From: Brachionus manjavacas
Taxonomy: Eukaryota; Rotifera; Eurotatoria; Ploima; Brachionidae
Assembly: GCA_019054805.1 (NCBI GenBank)
Contig: JAHQIY010000006.1
Span: 5,580,001 to 5,644,000, forward strand
DNA: 64,000 nt
Reading direction: 5' to 3'
Shown: in pieces, positions 39,401 to 52,082 of the stretch
Position numbering within the stretch: the stretch's first letter is position 1
Layout of the letters: every line of letters begins with the position of its first letter
Translations under genes and position numbers: made by a program
Notes under the pieces: generated by a model
Seen by the model: only the letters and a program-made list of their open reading frames with translations
Database searches by the model: none
What the model was told of the DNA's origin: nothing

Positions 39401-42400
39401 ATGTAATGCAATGGGATACAATTTTCCTCGGACAGACGACGCCAAATTTGCAGTGTTTTGGACCTGACCACTGCATTCGTGTCATGGATATGATCCATCA
39501 AATGGTCAAGCAACTCGTCCCTGGTTTGTTTAGACTTTAAATCAGACATGTTGTCTTTATTCAGTACTCTGATCAATAATTCACCATAGATGTAGAAAAC
39601 TGAGTTTCTCATTAAATAGGACTCTTCGTCCTGGAATTCTTGGACCAAGCTCAAATATGGCAAAAATTGGGAGGCTAATCTGTCCGCTAATTCTATTAAA
39701 AATTGAGAATAAAATTTAAGATTCGGATTTTCTTTGTTGCCTGTTGCAGCGGACAAATTAGCGTGGCTAAATTCTCGCAAAATATCAGGCAGTATAGACT
39801 CATAGCCTTGTTGGATTACGCATGTCTGAATCAAGTCTGCGTAAACCGAACTAAAGTGCTCGTAATGGGGAAGGGTCTGAACTATCATTACACAAGCACT
39901 GTACGAGTGGTTGTATTTTTTGATCATTATGGCTAAAATGTGACACAAATGATCTTTAATTACTTTACGCTGATTTGGTCTTATTGAATTGCTCTGACAT
40001 GTTTCCATTAATTTGTAGCATAAGTTGGTCAAAGAGCTAAAATTTTTAAAATTTTTAAATATTTTTAAAATAGATTTATACTAACTTTTAATTTCGTTTT
40101 AAAAGTAAAGTAATTAAAAAGAGATCCAGAATGTATAGAAAAAAATCTTATAAAAATTTAAGCTTGAAATTAAAAAAATTTGTTTAAAGCCAGCTCAAGA
40201 CGGATCTTATCATTCTCTTTGTTCTGAGAAAAAATATATAATTTACGATTAAATTAGTTCTTTATTAAAATTTATCTATTTTAATTTTATTAACAATTAA
40301 CATTTACCGAAAAAGAACCATCTTTTACTGAATAATAAAGAACTAATCAGATCGGAAATGTCTCTTAAAAAGGACTGGAAAATATGAAGAATCAACCTTA
40401 ATTATTCTTAACGAAAAGATGGGAGAATTGCTTTGTATTGAATTAACTCAGCCTTAAATATTAAATATTTTGTTTTTTCCCTTTCAACTAAGATTCTAAC
40501 TTTTCAAAATTTCAAATATTTTGAATGATTTAACTAGTAAAATTTTGACAATAAAAAAATTTGGAAGATTTTATTTTATAATAGATTTTTAATAAAAATG
40601 GCATAAAAATTCAGTACAATTTGAACAAAATTTATTTTAGTAAATTAAAAATAAAAGATAAAATTCATCTCAAAATAAACAAGAGTCTGAGGGGACATTT
40701 AAGATTTATTTTAGCTACAAAAAAATGTTATTTTTAATTTATCATTAATATATTTGTTCAAATTGAACCGAATTTCACATCGCCGCAGTAAAATAAAAAA
40801 TTATTAAATTTTATTGCATTAATTATTAATTTTTATTTTACGAAATTTAAATAAATTTTAACAAAATACAAATTCAAAATTCAAATAAGGTTGGAACTAA
40901 GCTAATAATAATTTAAAAATAAAAATTTTTTTAAATTTTTAAATGAATTTTAATTTTAATTTAAAATCTTAAGTAGCTTTAACTCGATACAGATAAATAA
41001 ACAAATAAATAAATAAAATTGAATCTTTATTCAGTGAAGAATTTTTTTAAATAAAATATATTTTAAACCATTTTCATTGAAAAAAAAGAACCATTTTTTA
41101 CTGAGTAATATTTGTGATGGTGAAGATAAGAACCGTCTGTTAAAAGATACTTATAAATATAGATGGAGAATTTCGTCAGAATCTAAAAAATAAATTTTTA
41201 AGTTTTTCTTTTTGGACAAGGATTCCAATTAATCAAAATTTTAAATAACTTAATAGCAAAATTCTTGAATTTAGACGATTTTTTTTAAAAAAAGATTCTC
41301 TTAATTAATGGCCAAGAAATTCAGCACATTTTGTGTTTTTTGAGAATTATATTTTTTTTTTTTTATTCTTTTACACAATTGAAATAAATTTTAACAAAAA
41401 ACATATTTGAAATTCAAGGAATGTTGAAACTAATCTAAAAGCAGTTTAAAAAAACTCTCTCTAATAAAGCTTGATTTACAACTTCTTCTTGGTAAATCGA
41501 ATATATTTTATTAGGAAAAATAACTAAAATTGGCGTGAATTTTATTTAAAAAAATTCAATAGAATTAAAGTTTTTTCGTTTTCTCATGAAGTTTTAAAAA
41601 AAATTGTCGAAGATATTATCTTTAATTTTATGTGACAATCAAATAGTTTTTCTTTATTATTTCTAAGTTTGTGTGGTATTTGGCACAAATATTAAAAATT
41701 TAATTTTTTAAAAGATATTTACGTGACAAATTGTTCTTCGACAATTGGTGGCTCCCAAAATTTTTGTATGTTTAGGTCAACTATTTTGACCAAGCATGCG
41801 AGAAATTTTTCTTTAATGTCATTCCAGTCAAAATGAGATGCAGATTCGTTTATGGAAAGATCAAGATTTGTTTTTTTGGAAGCAGTTTTTTTGTTGGTTT
41901 TCTTTTAAATAAATATTATAAAAAAAAGGTTAAATTTAAAATTTACTTTATTGGTTTGAGTTAGAAGTTCGTTTTCTTTTGAGGAGAGAAATTTTTTTTC
42001 AAGATAATTTGAAAATTCAACTGTCAAATAGATTAATATTTTGAGACTCTTCAAATAACTGATTCGGGTCTCGGATGAAAATTTGTCAGCTAAAATTTTT
42101 TTCATATCACTCTCAAGCAGTTGAAGTCCACGGATCAGAATGTTCATTATTTCGTCAAGTATTTCGGTTTTTAATTGAGTCACATTACTATGAATTAAAT
42201 TTATTCGATTTTTTTATTTATAAAAAAAAATTACTAAAGGCAACTGTAAATGATGTTAAAATTTTCTATAATACTGCAAACACCTTGAGCTTTGATGCTT
42301 CTCTCACATTCTGTTGATTGAATTTATTAAACTCTTCTTTTTTAAAATGGTCAAAAATAAAGTCTTACGGGCTAATTTGCTTAGAGCTTCGCGCAAACTC

Positions 42401-42447
42401 AGGGTGTCATGCACAGAAGGTAAAAGCGCTTCAATAAAAGTAGTCAT
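33471..42447 (-). CDS. NCAPD2: Condensin I subunit D2 (HEAT-repeat protein)
   Basis: Non-SMC HEAT subunit of condensin I, which compacts mitotic chromosomes. Six minus-strand exons: 42369-42447, 42235-42310, 41947-42187, 41723-41901, 38670-40036 and 33471-35617. Splice phases agree throughout and give 1362 residues, close to the usual 1400. Introns are 58, 47, 45, 1686 and 3052 bp. Matches to the family run the whole length: IKAQGVCSIIENFNIIYS near the N-terminus, KFWEPPIVEEQFVT, IMIKKYNHSYSA, YLKDMLGFVNQIETA, TDVLEVISFFVTCYEHG with GIRKMLALV, LLFTLMEKSPNAKIRS, and RMNTIRVLSHLILKEMIKTRGQ, the Cnd1 domain. An acidic, coiled insert lies near residues 440-490, and the C-terminus is a Lys/Arg- then Ser/Asp-rich tail. 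ATG at 42447 is the first Met; the frame is open further 5', so the start is less certain. Confidence 0.93.
36340..36960 (+). mobile_element. Two LINE C-terminal fragments in NCAPD2 intron 5
   Basis: Plus-strand pieces of two related non-LTR ORF2 ends sit in tandem. Both carry a GDLIQLYK motif (degraded in the first, about 36460-36490; clear at about 36662-36690). The second continues with HGMELVEKSNNFNV and RVINHWNELW (to about 36835), then SSLNSFKALIDKERNVWN. Both are interrupted by stops. They lie antisense to the host gene. Confidence 0.75.
37336..38335 (-). mobile_element. Jockey-like LINE fragment in NCAPD2 intron 5
   Basis: Minus strand, same sense as NCAPD2. 37831-38331 encodes the RT palm with NPPHYLTNWIRSFLDSRTLKV, SGVPQGSVISPLLFSNYIND and the catalytic FADD of LLFADDLVTFF, then ELEQWLIKWKMKISVEK. 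37336-37650 encodes the C-terminal part (RYVGTGLSHSIPL, DYKEGFESRYVKYPTPLC). Frameshifts separate the two. The open RT segment of more than 160 codons makes this one of the younger LINE copies here. Confidence 0.85.
40350..41130. repeat. Diverged repeat pieces in NCAPD2 intron 4
   Basis: At about 40355-40400, CAGATCGGAAATGTCTCTTAAAAAGGACTGGAAA resembles the inverse of rep-A. A weaker piece lies near 41085-41130. At about 40970-41020 a GCTTTAACTCGATACA ... AAATAAATAAATAAA block matches the LINE 3'-end family. No exon was found in the rest of the intron. Confidence 0.4.
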
Positions 42448-42754
42448 CCTTTTTTTTAATAAGTAAATGGTCTGTGAGATTATTTGATTAAAATTTTGAT
42501 TTAAAATTGAACTTTTAGAATTCGAATTAAATCGGTCACTTTCCTTGAACTTTAAAAAGTTAATTTAATTTTGGTAAAGCGAATAATTTTGTCTTAACTT
42601 TAACAACTTGTTATGTTTTTTGAAAAAAGAAAATGAAGAAACTAAAAACTTTTCTAATTAAAGTCTTAAAAATGGAAAAGGATTTAAAATTTTTTTATTA
42701 AATTTTTGAAAAATTAATATTTTTATGTATTAGCTGATTTACAGAAACATTTTT

Positions 42755-43200
42755 AAATTTAATAATAATAATAATAATAATAAAAAGCTACAGCAGACTA
42801 ACTGCGGAGCAATGCTATATCTAGCCTTGCTATGGTAGCCATTTGTCTGGGACAATGCCTGTGATAAAATATTGATTAAATATTAAAGATAAATGCTCGA
42901 CAAAGCTCTGAGCGCACTCATTTAGTACTCTGGGGAATTCTGTTCTCGCCAGGCATTTTTATTCAGGAAAAGGACCATTTAAGATTACTTTAGATTTCCT
43001 AGAGTAGAAAAAGATCCTAGATAGTGAATTAAGTAGTGTGGTAGATTCATTCTAAATAAGCTAATACACAAGACCGTTATGCCAAACTCTATCAAACGCT
43101 TTATATCAAATATCAAAAACAATGCATTGTTATTTTTTATTTTAAGAGATTCAACAAAAAAAGTCAATTGGTCTGTGTCTTAATCAGGAAAGAGTAATGT
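42755..43200 (-). mobile_element. LINE remnant (3' UTR and RT pieces)
   Basis: On the minus strand, 42790-42850 reads GCTACCATAGCAAGGCTAGATATAGCATTGC and then runs into an A/T trinucleotide tail. The same 3' UTR segment is found in plus orientation at 43811, 45447 and 45672. At about 42985-43110, MNLPHYLIHYL corresponds to the PPHYLTNWI segment of the jockey-like RT, heavily decayed. Confidence 0.6.
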
Positions 43201-43559
43201 ACCCTAAAAAAAGTATAATTTAAGATAGATTATGCGTTCAAGCACTTTTCCAAGACAACTTGACAAAATAAATGTTATTTAATTAAATGGATCTTGTTTT
43301 TGGGATGATTTTTTGGTATCATAGTTATGTTTACAGTTTTGGAAGCTATAGAAATCCTGCATTGTTCAGGACTAGAACAAAACATTTTAACACACGTTAA
43401 CTCATGGAATTCTTTTAAAGAGATTTAATGTTGTAAACTTTTTTTTTACAGCACTACTTAAAAAAGTGCTACCGTTTTGGAAAATTATATATTTCAAAAA
43501 CAAAATTTATTCCATAAATTGATTCTGAAATGATGCTTTGAATTTTAGAACCAAATAAA

Positions 43560-44990
43560 GAAAAAAAAGGAAATAACTCATTGAATCCGAGGACATCACA
43601 AAAGATTGACCAAGCAAATGTCAAGGATCAAAGTGAGAGAGAACTTTCTAACAAATAGAGTGGTGAATGCGTCGAACGAGTTACCGATAGAGGTTGTAAA
43701 TTCAAAATCTAAAAATGAATTCAAAAACAAATTGGATATCTTTTTGAAACAAAAATAATTAATTTTTTCCTATTAACTTAATCTTTTTAAGACATATTTT
43801 AAAATCAGAGAGCTACCATGGCAAGGCTAGATATAGCATTGCGGAATGAAGCAAAAATTATGTCCGCTCTTCAAAAAAAAAGTGAAAAAACTGAACAATC
43901 CAGATTTAGACAGATATCTCTCACTCATGTCCCCTGTAAGATGATGGAGAGGCTGGTAAAAGAAGGCTAGCAGTCCATTTAGTATTTGACCTAATGAAGG
44001 CGTTTATTTTATACTTACCGCGTATTAGCAGCCAAACTCCGTAGTAATGGTTTTCAAGGAAAGTTAATCAACTGGCTAAGGGTGTTTCTGAGCAAAATAA
44101 AACAAAGAGTTAATGTCGGGGACTCAGCCTCAAAATCTAGGGTAGAGTTAAGTGGAATTCCTTAGGGCTTTGTCATGGAATCACTGCTATTCATAATCTT
44201 CATTAACGACTTTCAGTCGACGGTCTGAACCATATGTATAAGCTATCAGCGGACGAAAGCTAACTAATGACCATCATCATAAGAAGCTTACATAATCAAG
44301 ACGAACTCCAGTTCGACTAAATTGAGCTACTTAAGTGGTCTGAGGCATGGACATTTTTTGAGTTTCAATTTCGGGAAGTGTAAGGTGATGTGTCTAGGTA
44401 ACACTCATGTCCTCTGTATCTCCAGGTACACATTCGGAACCGAAAACGAAAATTTTAATTCAAAAAGGCTTTCACTAGATGGGACACAAAAATGTTTAAC
44501 GCCACCTGTAAAAGCCACATAAAAAAATTAATAGAATAATCAGCCCCAGCGTGGAGACCACACAAGAAACAGGAACAGGACATAAAAAAACTTAAAGGAA
44601 AAAGTGTAACGAAGAGCTACCAAAAGCGTTCGCAGACCGAGATACAAAAGTTACGAAGAAAGACTCCAATTTTAAAATCCGCTAAGTTTTGAAAAAGGAT
44701 TTAATCGATTCGACATGAAAGAATTCTTCAAATGCAAGAAAAACATAAATAGTGTCACTTATTACTTTCTTTTTTCTTTTTGAAAAGAATCCCAAACAGT
44801 ATGGAAGAGGGACCATCTGATTCTATTGCTGGCACCAAACACAAGTTTTGCAGGCAATTTGTGAGGAACTGTCCGCCAAGAAATACTTTATTCGTTAATA
44901 CAGGCATCCCATCTTGGAATTAACTGCTAGACTAAGCAAAGAACGCTGTTAACTTAAAAAAATTACAGTTTCGAATCGACTTTTTTAATT
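43560..44990 (+). mobile_element. Decayed LINE copies, head to tail
   Basis: First comes an ORF2 C-terminus and 3' UTR (RENFLTNRVVN near 43645-43680, then the GCTACCATGGCAAGG segment). Immediately after it is a 5'-truncated RT with RFRQISLTHVPCKMMERLVKE (about 43905-43970), DLMKAF, then degraded INWLRVFLSKIKQRVNV and ELLKWSEAW-like motifs to 44350, and C-terminal scraps to about 44980. Numerous stops. Reading continues across what should be the first element's 3' end, so one inserted next to the other. Confidence 0.75.
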
Positions 44991-45398
44991 AAATAAAAGA
45001 TATGTTAAGGCAGGACTGGGTCATTCGTTCCATTAGTTGACAAACTGAGGGAAGAAAAAAATTAAGCCGGATTCGAATCAAGATGTATCAAGAATCCGAT
45101 TCCATTGTGCAATTATTACCTAAACTTTTTTCTTCTTATGAAATCTCAAAAATTTAAACACTTTTAACCTGTCAGTTTCTATTTGAATTAATCTTTTATT
45201 TTTTTTTAATTTTTACTTATATTATAATTTATTTTTCATTATCTTTTTGATTGTTTTGACTTCATTTTATTTTATTTAACTTTATTTTTTTATATGTTTT
45301 GGTCGGAAAAAGGTTTAGCTCCGTACAAATAAATAAATAATGATAAATCATAGCAAAAAATTTTACTGTTAAAAAAAATATTCAAATTTTGATAAATT

Positions 45399-45864
45399 TT
45401 TTCCTATTAACTTAATCTTTTTAAGACATATTTTAAAATCAGAGAGCTACCATGGCAAGGCTAGATATAGCATTGCGGAATGAAGCAAAAATTATGTCCG
45501 CTCTTCAAAAAAAAAGGGAAAAAACTGAACAATCCAGATTTAGACAGATATCTCTCACTCATGTCCCCTGTAAGATGATGGAGAGGCTGGTAAAAGAAGG
45601 CTAGCAGTCCATTTAGTATTTGACCTAATGAAGGCGTTTATTTTATACTTACCGCGTATTAGCAGCCAAACCATGGCAAGGCTAGATATAGCATTGCGGA
45701 ATGAAGCAAAAATTATGTCCGCTCTTCAAAAAAAAAGTGAAAAAACTGAACAATCCAGATTTAGACAGATATCTCTCACTCATGTCCCCTGTAAGATGAT
45801 GGAGAGGCTGGTAAAAGAAGGCTAGCAGTCCATTTAGTGTTAAGACATATTTTAAAATCACAAT
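45399..45864 (+). repeat. Near-identical reshuffled duplication of 43766-44035
   Basis: 45399-45671 repeats 43766-44037 almost base for base; one difference seen is AAAGGGAAAA against AAAGTGAAAA. At 45672 the sequence jumps back to CCATGGCAAGG and repeats about 165 bp a third time. At about 45838 it jumps to TTAAGACATATTTTAAAATCA, the unit's own beginning. The identity is out of keeping with the decay of the surrounding LINEs. Confidence 0.9.
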
Positions 45865-47039
45865 TGTCTAAATTCAAATTTTTCATTTTTTTGCTATTTT
45901 TATCGGATTTTACAATTCAATAAATTTTTGAAATTATATAAAATATTTTTGGATTTTTCTTAATTTTTGATGAAAGAAAAAGTGATTTAAAAAAACTGAT
46001 AGCATTTTCGAAATTCTGAGAGAATTTTATGCCAGGAACATTTTTTTTAGAAAAAAAAAATTATTTTTAGGAAATTTTCTACCCTAAAACAAAAATTCCA
46101 CATATTAGAAAATATCCTAATTTAAATATCCTATATTAGGTTCAAACTTTGAGTAGCCTTACAATATGAAAAAATTAAGAAATTAGCAAAATTTCACATT
46201 TAATATTAATCAGCGCATTGAGTTCTATTAGAATATGCCAAAAAAAATATGGATGAAACTGCTGAGTTTTTTTGTTTTCTAATTGCCCCGTATCCTTTTT
46301 TACTAATTGACATTTTTTCTTAAAAAAAAAAACTAATTTTAGACAAAGTACCTAAATTTTATTCTTAAGGATTAAAAAATATATAAAATTAAAAATTCTT
46401 TTATTTTTTAAAATACAACAAATCAACTAAAATAACAAAAAAAATAATTTTTTCAAATACTTACTAAAACTTATTTAGACATTTTAAAAACTTTTTATTA
46501 TTATTTTTTTCATTAAATTTTATAATCTGTCCAATAATGGCCCTTCAGATTAAAATAAAATTAATTGAATTTAAAATTAAAATTAAAGAAATTGAAATTA
46601 AAAAAATAAAATGTTTTAAATGTTAAAGCATTGATAGGTTCAATTACAACATTAAATACACTTAATAATTCCATTTTTATAATATAATTTACAATTAAAT
46701 TTTTTTATTATTGCCAGTCATGAAAGCAGAATGTCTTAGGTTTGATTACTGTATGAAAAAATCAAAAGAATGTCATTTCGAAACAAAAATATTATTAATT
46801 TTTTATTTTTATTTATGAGTTAATCTGTATCGAGTTAAAACTCTTTCAAATATAAAATTAAAATGGAAAAAAAAACTGAAAATTGCAAGTAAAATATAAT
46901 TAATTCAAAAATCTTTATATTTTAAATTTAATAGAAAATTTAAAAAGATAAATTATAATTGGAAATGACAATTCCTGGATTTTAAAGCTTGACACGGTTT
47001 AAGAAAGAAAGAAAAAATAATAAGAACATAGATTAGGCC

Positions 47040-47840
47040 AACATAGATTACCCACACTGCAACATGACCTCGACGCACTTTCCAAGTGGTCAAACACGTG
47101 GCGTATGCTCTTCAACGTGAGCAAATGCAAGGCGATGGAATTCAGTAGGTCCGTCAGGAACATCTACGCCCAATCCGATCTACTGATGGGGAAGACGAGT
47201 ACAGGAGCGCACTAGCTTTCGTCGACACAGAAAAGGATCTGGGAGTCACGTTTTCACGTAACTTGAAATTTTCTATTCACATTAAAAATCAGGTGAACAG
47301 AGCTACATGAATTCTCGGCCAGTTGTAGAGACCATTTAGATATTGGACCCTCTAATGTGCCTACGTAAGACCCCACCTGGCATATGCCGTTGTTGTCTGC
47401 CCCCCCCCCCCCCTAGCAAGAAAGACGCAAAGATGCTCGAGCAGGTGCAGAGAAGGGCCACCAGACTGGTGCCCCGCATTAGAAACTGGCGCTACGAAGA
47501 CCGTCTAACCGTCCTTAGACTAACTCTTCTTAATGAGCGCCGTGTTCGTGGAGACCAGATGTTCAAACTCACCAAAGGCATCAACGAAGTGAGCTGGGTG
47601 AATCCCCCGGTTCCCGCAAGTTTACTATCCCAACCCGGACCCGCCAGAGGTATTAGAGGTCATGCAAGAAGACTATCCGGCCAGGCCTCCACCAAATGTC
47701 TACAACGGGCAATCACATTTACCAATAGGATAGTCAACGAGTGGAACACCCTGCCAGTTACAGTGAAAGACGCCGACTCCGTCAACAAGTTCAAGAACGG
47801 ATACGATGCATTCCGGTCTAGTCAACGATCCTGAAGATGA
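47040..47840 (+). mobile_element. LINE fragment (RT C-terminal region, GC-richer family)
   Basis: Plus-strand frames give LDALSKWSNTWRMLFNVSKCKAM (about 47070-47135), a frameshifted middle, and a continuous C-terminus at 47425-47834 with MLEQVQRRATRLVPRIRNWRYEDRL, NERRVRGDQMFKL and FTNRIVNEWNTLP. The block is much richer in G+C than its surroundings, and codon use differs from the other LINEs here, so it is a separate family and perhaps more recent. A 14-base C run at about 47400-47413 breaks the frame. Confidence 0.85.
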
Positions 47841-48289
47841 ACATATATTTATAAAATTTTTCTCTTACAGCTTTTTCTATCGAGAATCTTAACTCTAATA
47901 TTATAATTTATAATAATGGAATATATATTTATCTTCTTATAAATATTTTTGTGATTCGACGTTGCTTTGAAGATATGTTTAAAAAAATATTAAGAGTCAA
48001 TAGGAGTCATAAATATCCATTCAATTTTTTCACACATTATATTACATGTTTATTAAATCTGAATACAAAAAAAATTGTATATTTTTATCTTTTTCATGAA
48101 TTTTTATGTGGTCTTATGAGATTTTTAACTCTACAAGATTTTTTTAATCAATAAATTTAATTGTTTAAATTTAACAATCTTTTTTGAAATTTTATTTTAG
48201 TATTTATTTTTTTTTTCACTCTTTTAGTTAACTTGAATATTTTTTTATATGTAGTATTTTATTATTTACTTATAGGAGTAGTAAATTAA

Positions 48290-48900
48290 CTGCAACTTGG
48301 GGGTTCTCCAAGCGAAGCTTTACTAAGCTATAGCATTCGTTATTTCTTCTGCCAATTTGTTCCACTCATTCACAACTCTATTAGTAAAAAAGTTATATCT
48401 TGGAAGACATTTTTTTTCACATTCCCGGATTAGGTTCTTGCTATTCTTTCTCAAGTCGCATCTTCTGGTATCAGGTATTTTGTTTTGGCTAAAATCGATC
48501 CCGTTTTCAAAATTAACTCTTTCCATATTGTTTACAATCTTAAACATTTGAAAAAGATCACATTCTAAGATCAGTTAAACCGAGTTTCAATAAACGCTTT
48601 GATGGATTAACTTAGTCGCTCTCCGTTGAACTTTTTCAAGTTCATTCAAATCTTTTTCATAAAATGAACACCATGATGCAATTGCATACTCCAATTGAGG
48701 CCTGACAACCGAACAGACGTAGGGTATTTGAATGACTTTCTTATCATTCCAAGAATACAATCTGCTTTAGCAGTTGATCTTCTTACCTGGACGTCCCATT
48801 TTAAGTCGCTCTGAATAAAAATGCCTAAATCTCTTTCGAAATTTTATTTGTTTAGCATCTGAGTCTCAAACATAGCGTACTCAAATATTGTGTTATTAAC
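48290..48900 (-). mobile_element. LINE C-terminal fragment
   Basis: Minus-strand frame 48323-48547 encodes MFKIVNNMERVNFENGIDF ... CLPRYNFFTNRVVNEWNKLAEE. Upstream pieces to about 48850 give further ORF2 remnants (FERDLGIFIQSDLKW-like). Its 3' end (48290-48320) has an AAGCTTTACTAAGCTATAGCA-type UTR like the LINE at 13508. Confidence 0.8.
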
Positions 48901-51824
48901 ACTTTTTTATGTTTATTTAATCTTCGGCCAAATAATAAACTAACAATTTTTTTACTTATTGACAATGAACTTACTAGTTCTTAATGGTGCTCTTTAAAAA
49001 GTTAACAAAGTTCAGTTTGATTCTATTTTAACAATCTAATCTTATAAAATATAAAATATCCTTAGTTGTTTTTAGGTAAATTAAAAGAACATTTTTTGAT
49101 TCCTTCTGGTCCTTGGTGGCTCTTTAAATTTAGACTTTCCTGATAACTAAGAATCTTTGGTTCTTTTTAATTTTACTTTGAATAAATCTTTTTTGTTCTT
49201 TTTGTTATTTTGGGTTCTATATTTTGCAGTTTTAAGACTAATACAGAAGCGCTTTGGTTCTTTACACTCTTTCATATCTTTTATTTTTTATCCAACCTCT
49301 TATTAAAGCAAACTCGAGGATTTTCCCATTTTACCATAGACCCATTTTTCTTTTAGAATTATTATCTTTTAAATATTTAGATAGATTTTTCAGCTTTAAT
49401 ATATGAAAGATAATTAAGTTACAGTAATGATTTTTTAATAGGATCCATGGTAAATTTACGTAATTTTACGCAAAAATACGTAAATTTACCAATTAACGAG
49501 AATTGTAAAAAATGGTAAATTAACTAAATTTTAATTAAATAGAAGTAAAATTACCAATTTCACATTTAATTATGTAAAATCCAAAAATGCTAAAAAAATC
49601 TCAAATTTTGCATTTTTTCATAAAATTTTGTTAAAAAATACGTTTTTGACTTCTGTAAATTTTATCTTTAAAAGAGTAAATATTTTCAAATATTTTTTTA
49701 TTTAATATAAGAACTAGAAAGAACTTGTAGGAACCATTCAGTTTTTTTCTCAATGTCTATGTATTCAATCTTAAGGTCTAAATATTAATTTTATCACTTG
49801 AATAGTAGGATAAGATCCATCCAGAACTGGTGTTAAATAATAAATTTTCTAGTTTAAATTACACCTTTTTAAGAATTTATTTTTATGGTTATCCCTGTAT
49901 CTCTTTTATTTATATTCAAAATAGAATTAAAAATAAATTTACCTTTAAATGATTTTCAGTTTAAAATAAAATAAAGCTCTTTAAACTTGTTGATTTAGTA
50001 ATTAAATCTATTTATTTACTTACATTAATTTTTATTAACATTAATTACTTACATTAATTTTACATTAATTTTAAACATTAATTACATTAATTTTTATTTT
50101 AATTTTCTTGTAAAATTTTAATATTTTAATTCGGCACATATAAATAATCAATTATTTTTTTTAAGTGAATCTTTTTATAGTTTAAACCAGTTTTATTAAA
50201 AAAAAAAGGGAAACCGATTTCGGCGTCTGTGTCAGATCGAACAGTCACTTAAAAAGTACTGAAAAGGAGATAAGTACCCTTCTTTATTAACCTTTATGGA
50301 AAGACAAAAAGAAGAAATTTTTTTAAAAAATCGCTCTTTAAATAAATTATATTAAAAAAATATTAATTGCTCGATAGATTGATTGTTTTAATTCTGATTT
50401 TGTCCATTTATCTGGTAAAGATGCTTTTTTCTTCATTTTTACACTTGACTCAAATACTTGATGACATTTCTTAAATTTCAATTAATATTAATCAAGTAAT
50501 GATCTTTAAGAAAAATTATACTACATAATTTACAACGAGTGTTTTATTCAAATATTAAATTAGTCTAAAACTCTTTGCTTTTAATTTTACTTTTTAAATA
50601 ACTTTCACTTTAATTACTTTGTTTAATTTAAGCATTAAACAATTTATCTTAATCCGCTCTATTTCAATCAGTTTCAATTTTTAGAATAAAAAAATAGCAT
50701 TTTTATTTTCATAAACCTACCTAGGTATTTACCTTGCCATATATTTTAAATTACGGTGCTTTGTTATAGCACGATTAGTTTTTTGAGTAGAAGAAAGTAG
50801 AATAAATTTTCATTTTTAACCATTTAAAACAATAAGCAAATTTTAGTGAAACTATTTTTTATTATTTGACGTATGATTTGTTTATTTAAAAAGAATGTAC
50901 ATTTAAAATTGTTTAAATATGTCAAATCTTGATAAAATTCAACTTCTAAAAATCTGAATTGATTTTATTTTCTATCAATTAATAACCAAATAAAGAAATT
51001 AGAATTTTCTAGTCAATATCATTAATTAAAAATTCTACTGACATTAGTTAAAATTGAACCATTATCACAAAAAAATAAATGATGAGCACGATTTAATGAA
51101 GTAATGTTGACAATTTGAGCAAAAATTTTATTTAATTACAATTTAAGCTTAAATAATTTTAAATTTAATTTGAATTTAAAAAATGAGTTTTAAAAAAGAA
51201 TTATATTATTCTTAACGATTTATGTAATTTAAAAAGCTATTTTATAAACAAAAAATCGAAACAGAATTTACTCAATTAATATTTAAATTAAAATTATCAC
51301 TAAATTTATTTTCTGATTACCAAATAATTTTTTCTATATGTGAAATTTTTAAATATTAATTTGTATTTGATTTTAAAAAAAAGTATAAATTTTTTGAAAT
51401 AGAAATTAAATTCCCATCAAAATTTGCAATTTAAAAATTCAAAAATTCTTGATCACCAAGAAAATTTTCCATTTTAATTATTTTTGTCTCTTTTTATCAC
51501 AGAAATGTGATGATTGTTAAATGATCACATTTATTTTGAAATATCAAAAAATTTGAATTATTGATTGAATTTTCCGAAAAAGCTTAATTTATTTATATTT
51601 TAAGATTCAAAAATGAATTTAATTATAATCAAAATTTGAATTTCATTCAAATATATCTGGGCTTAAGTTTAAACTCAATATTAAAGATTAATTTAATTAT
51701 TCAAAAGTAAATTCAAATGCTTGTGTTTTCACATCCAGAATACAGGGAGGTCCAAGTGCTGTTGTTTATTTGGCCTGGCCCAGTCCTTCGACTTTCACAT
51801 ATATCTAGCACTCCTAAACCGTAT

Positions 51825-52082
51825 TTATCCATGACCAGTGCGGCTTGAGCGCATCTTGATGTTTCGGACATGGTTCTGATATTTCAGGGTCCGACTCAAC
51901 ATCTGTGTTTCACAGCAAATATCACTTTTCTGCTTGCAACCTCCTTTTAGGTTTTCAGTTTCAAGCGCCTTGACTGGCATTGTATCGGCCATCGGGATGT
52001 TATTACAACTCCCTTGAGCTTCTTCCTTAGTTCTTATGATGTCCCTATGCTCCACAAGGAGTGAATAAGAAAAAAAATTCAA
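51825..52082 (-). pseudogene. Unidentified open segment, possibly transposon-derived
   Basis: A 85-codon minus-strand frame in a block with clearly higher G+C (51720-52080). It contains ETENLKGGCKQKSDICC and LSRTLKYQNHVRNIKMRSS. The frame continues in a degraded way past its stop (RFRSARYM, SKDWARPNKQ) to about 51725. I do not recognise a family. Composition and decay suggest part of a mobile element or a retrocopy. Confidence 0.3.

Noticed and set aside
42760-42783. CRISPR-like or satellite array
   Set aside because: It is a simple (AAT)n run at a LINE 3' end. No spaced direct repeats suggestive of an array were found anywhere in the window.
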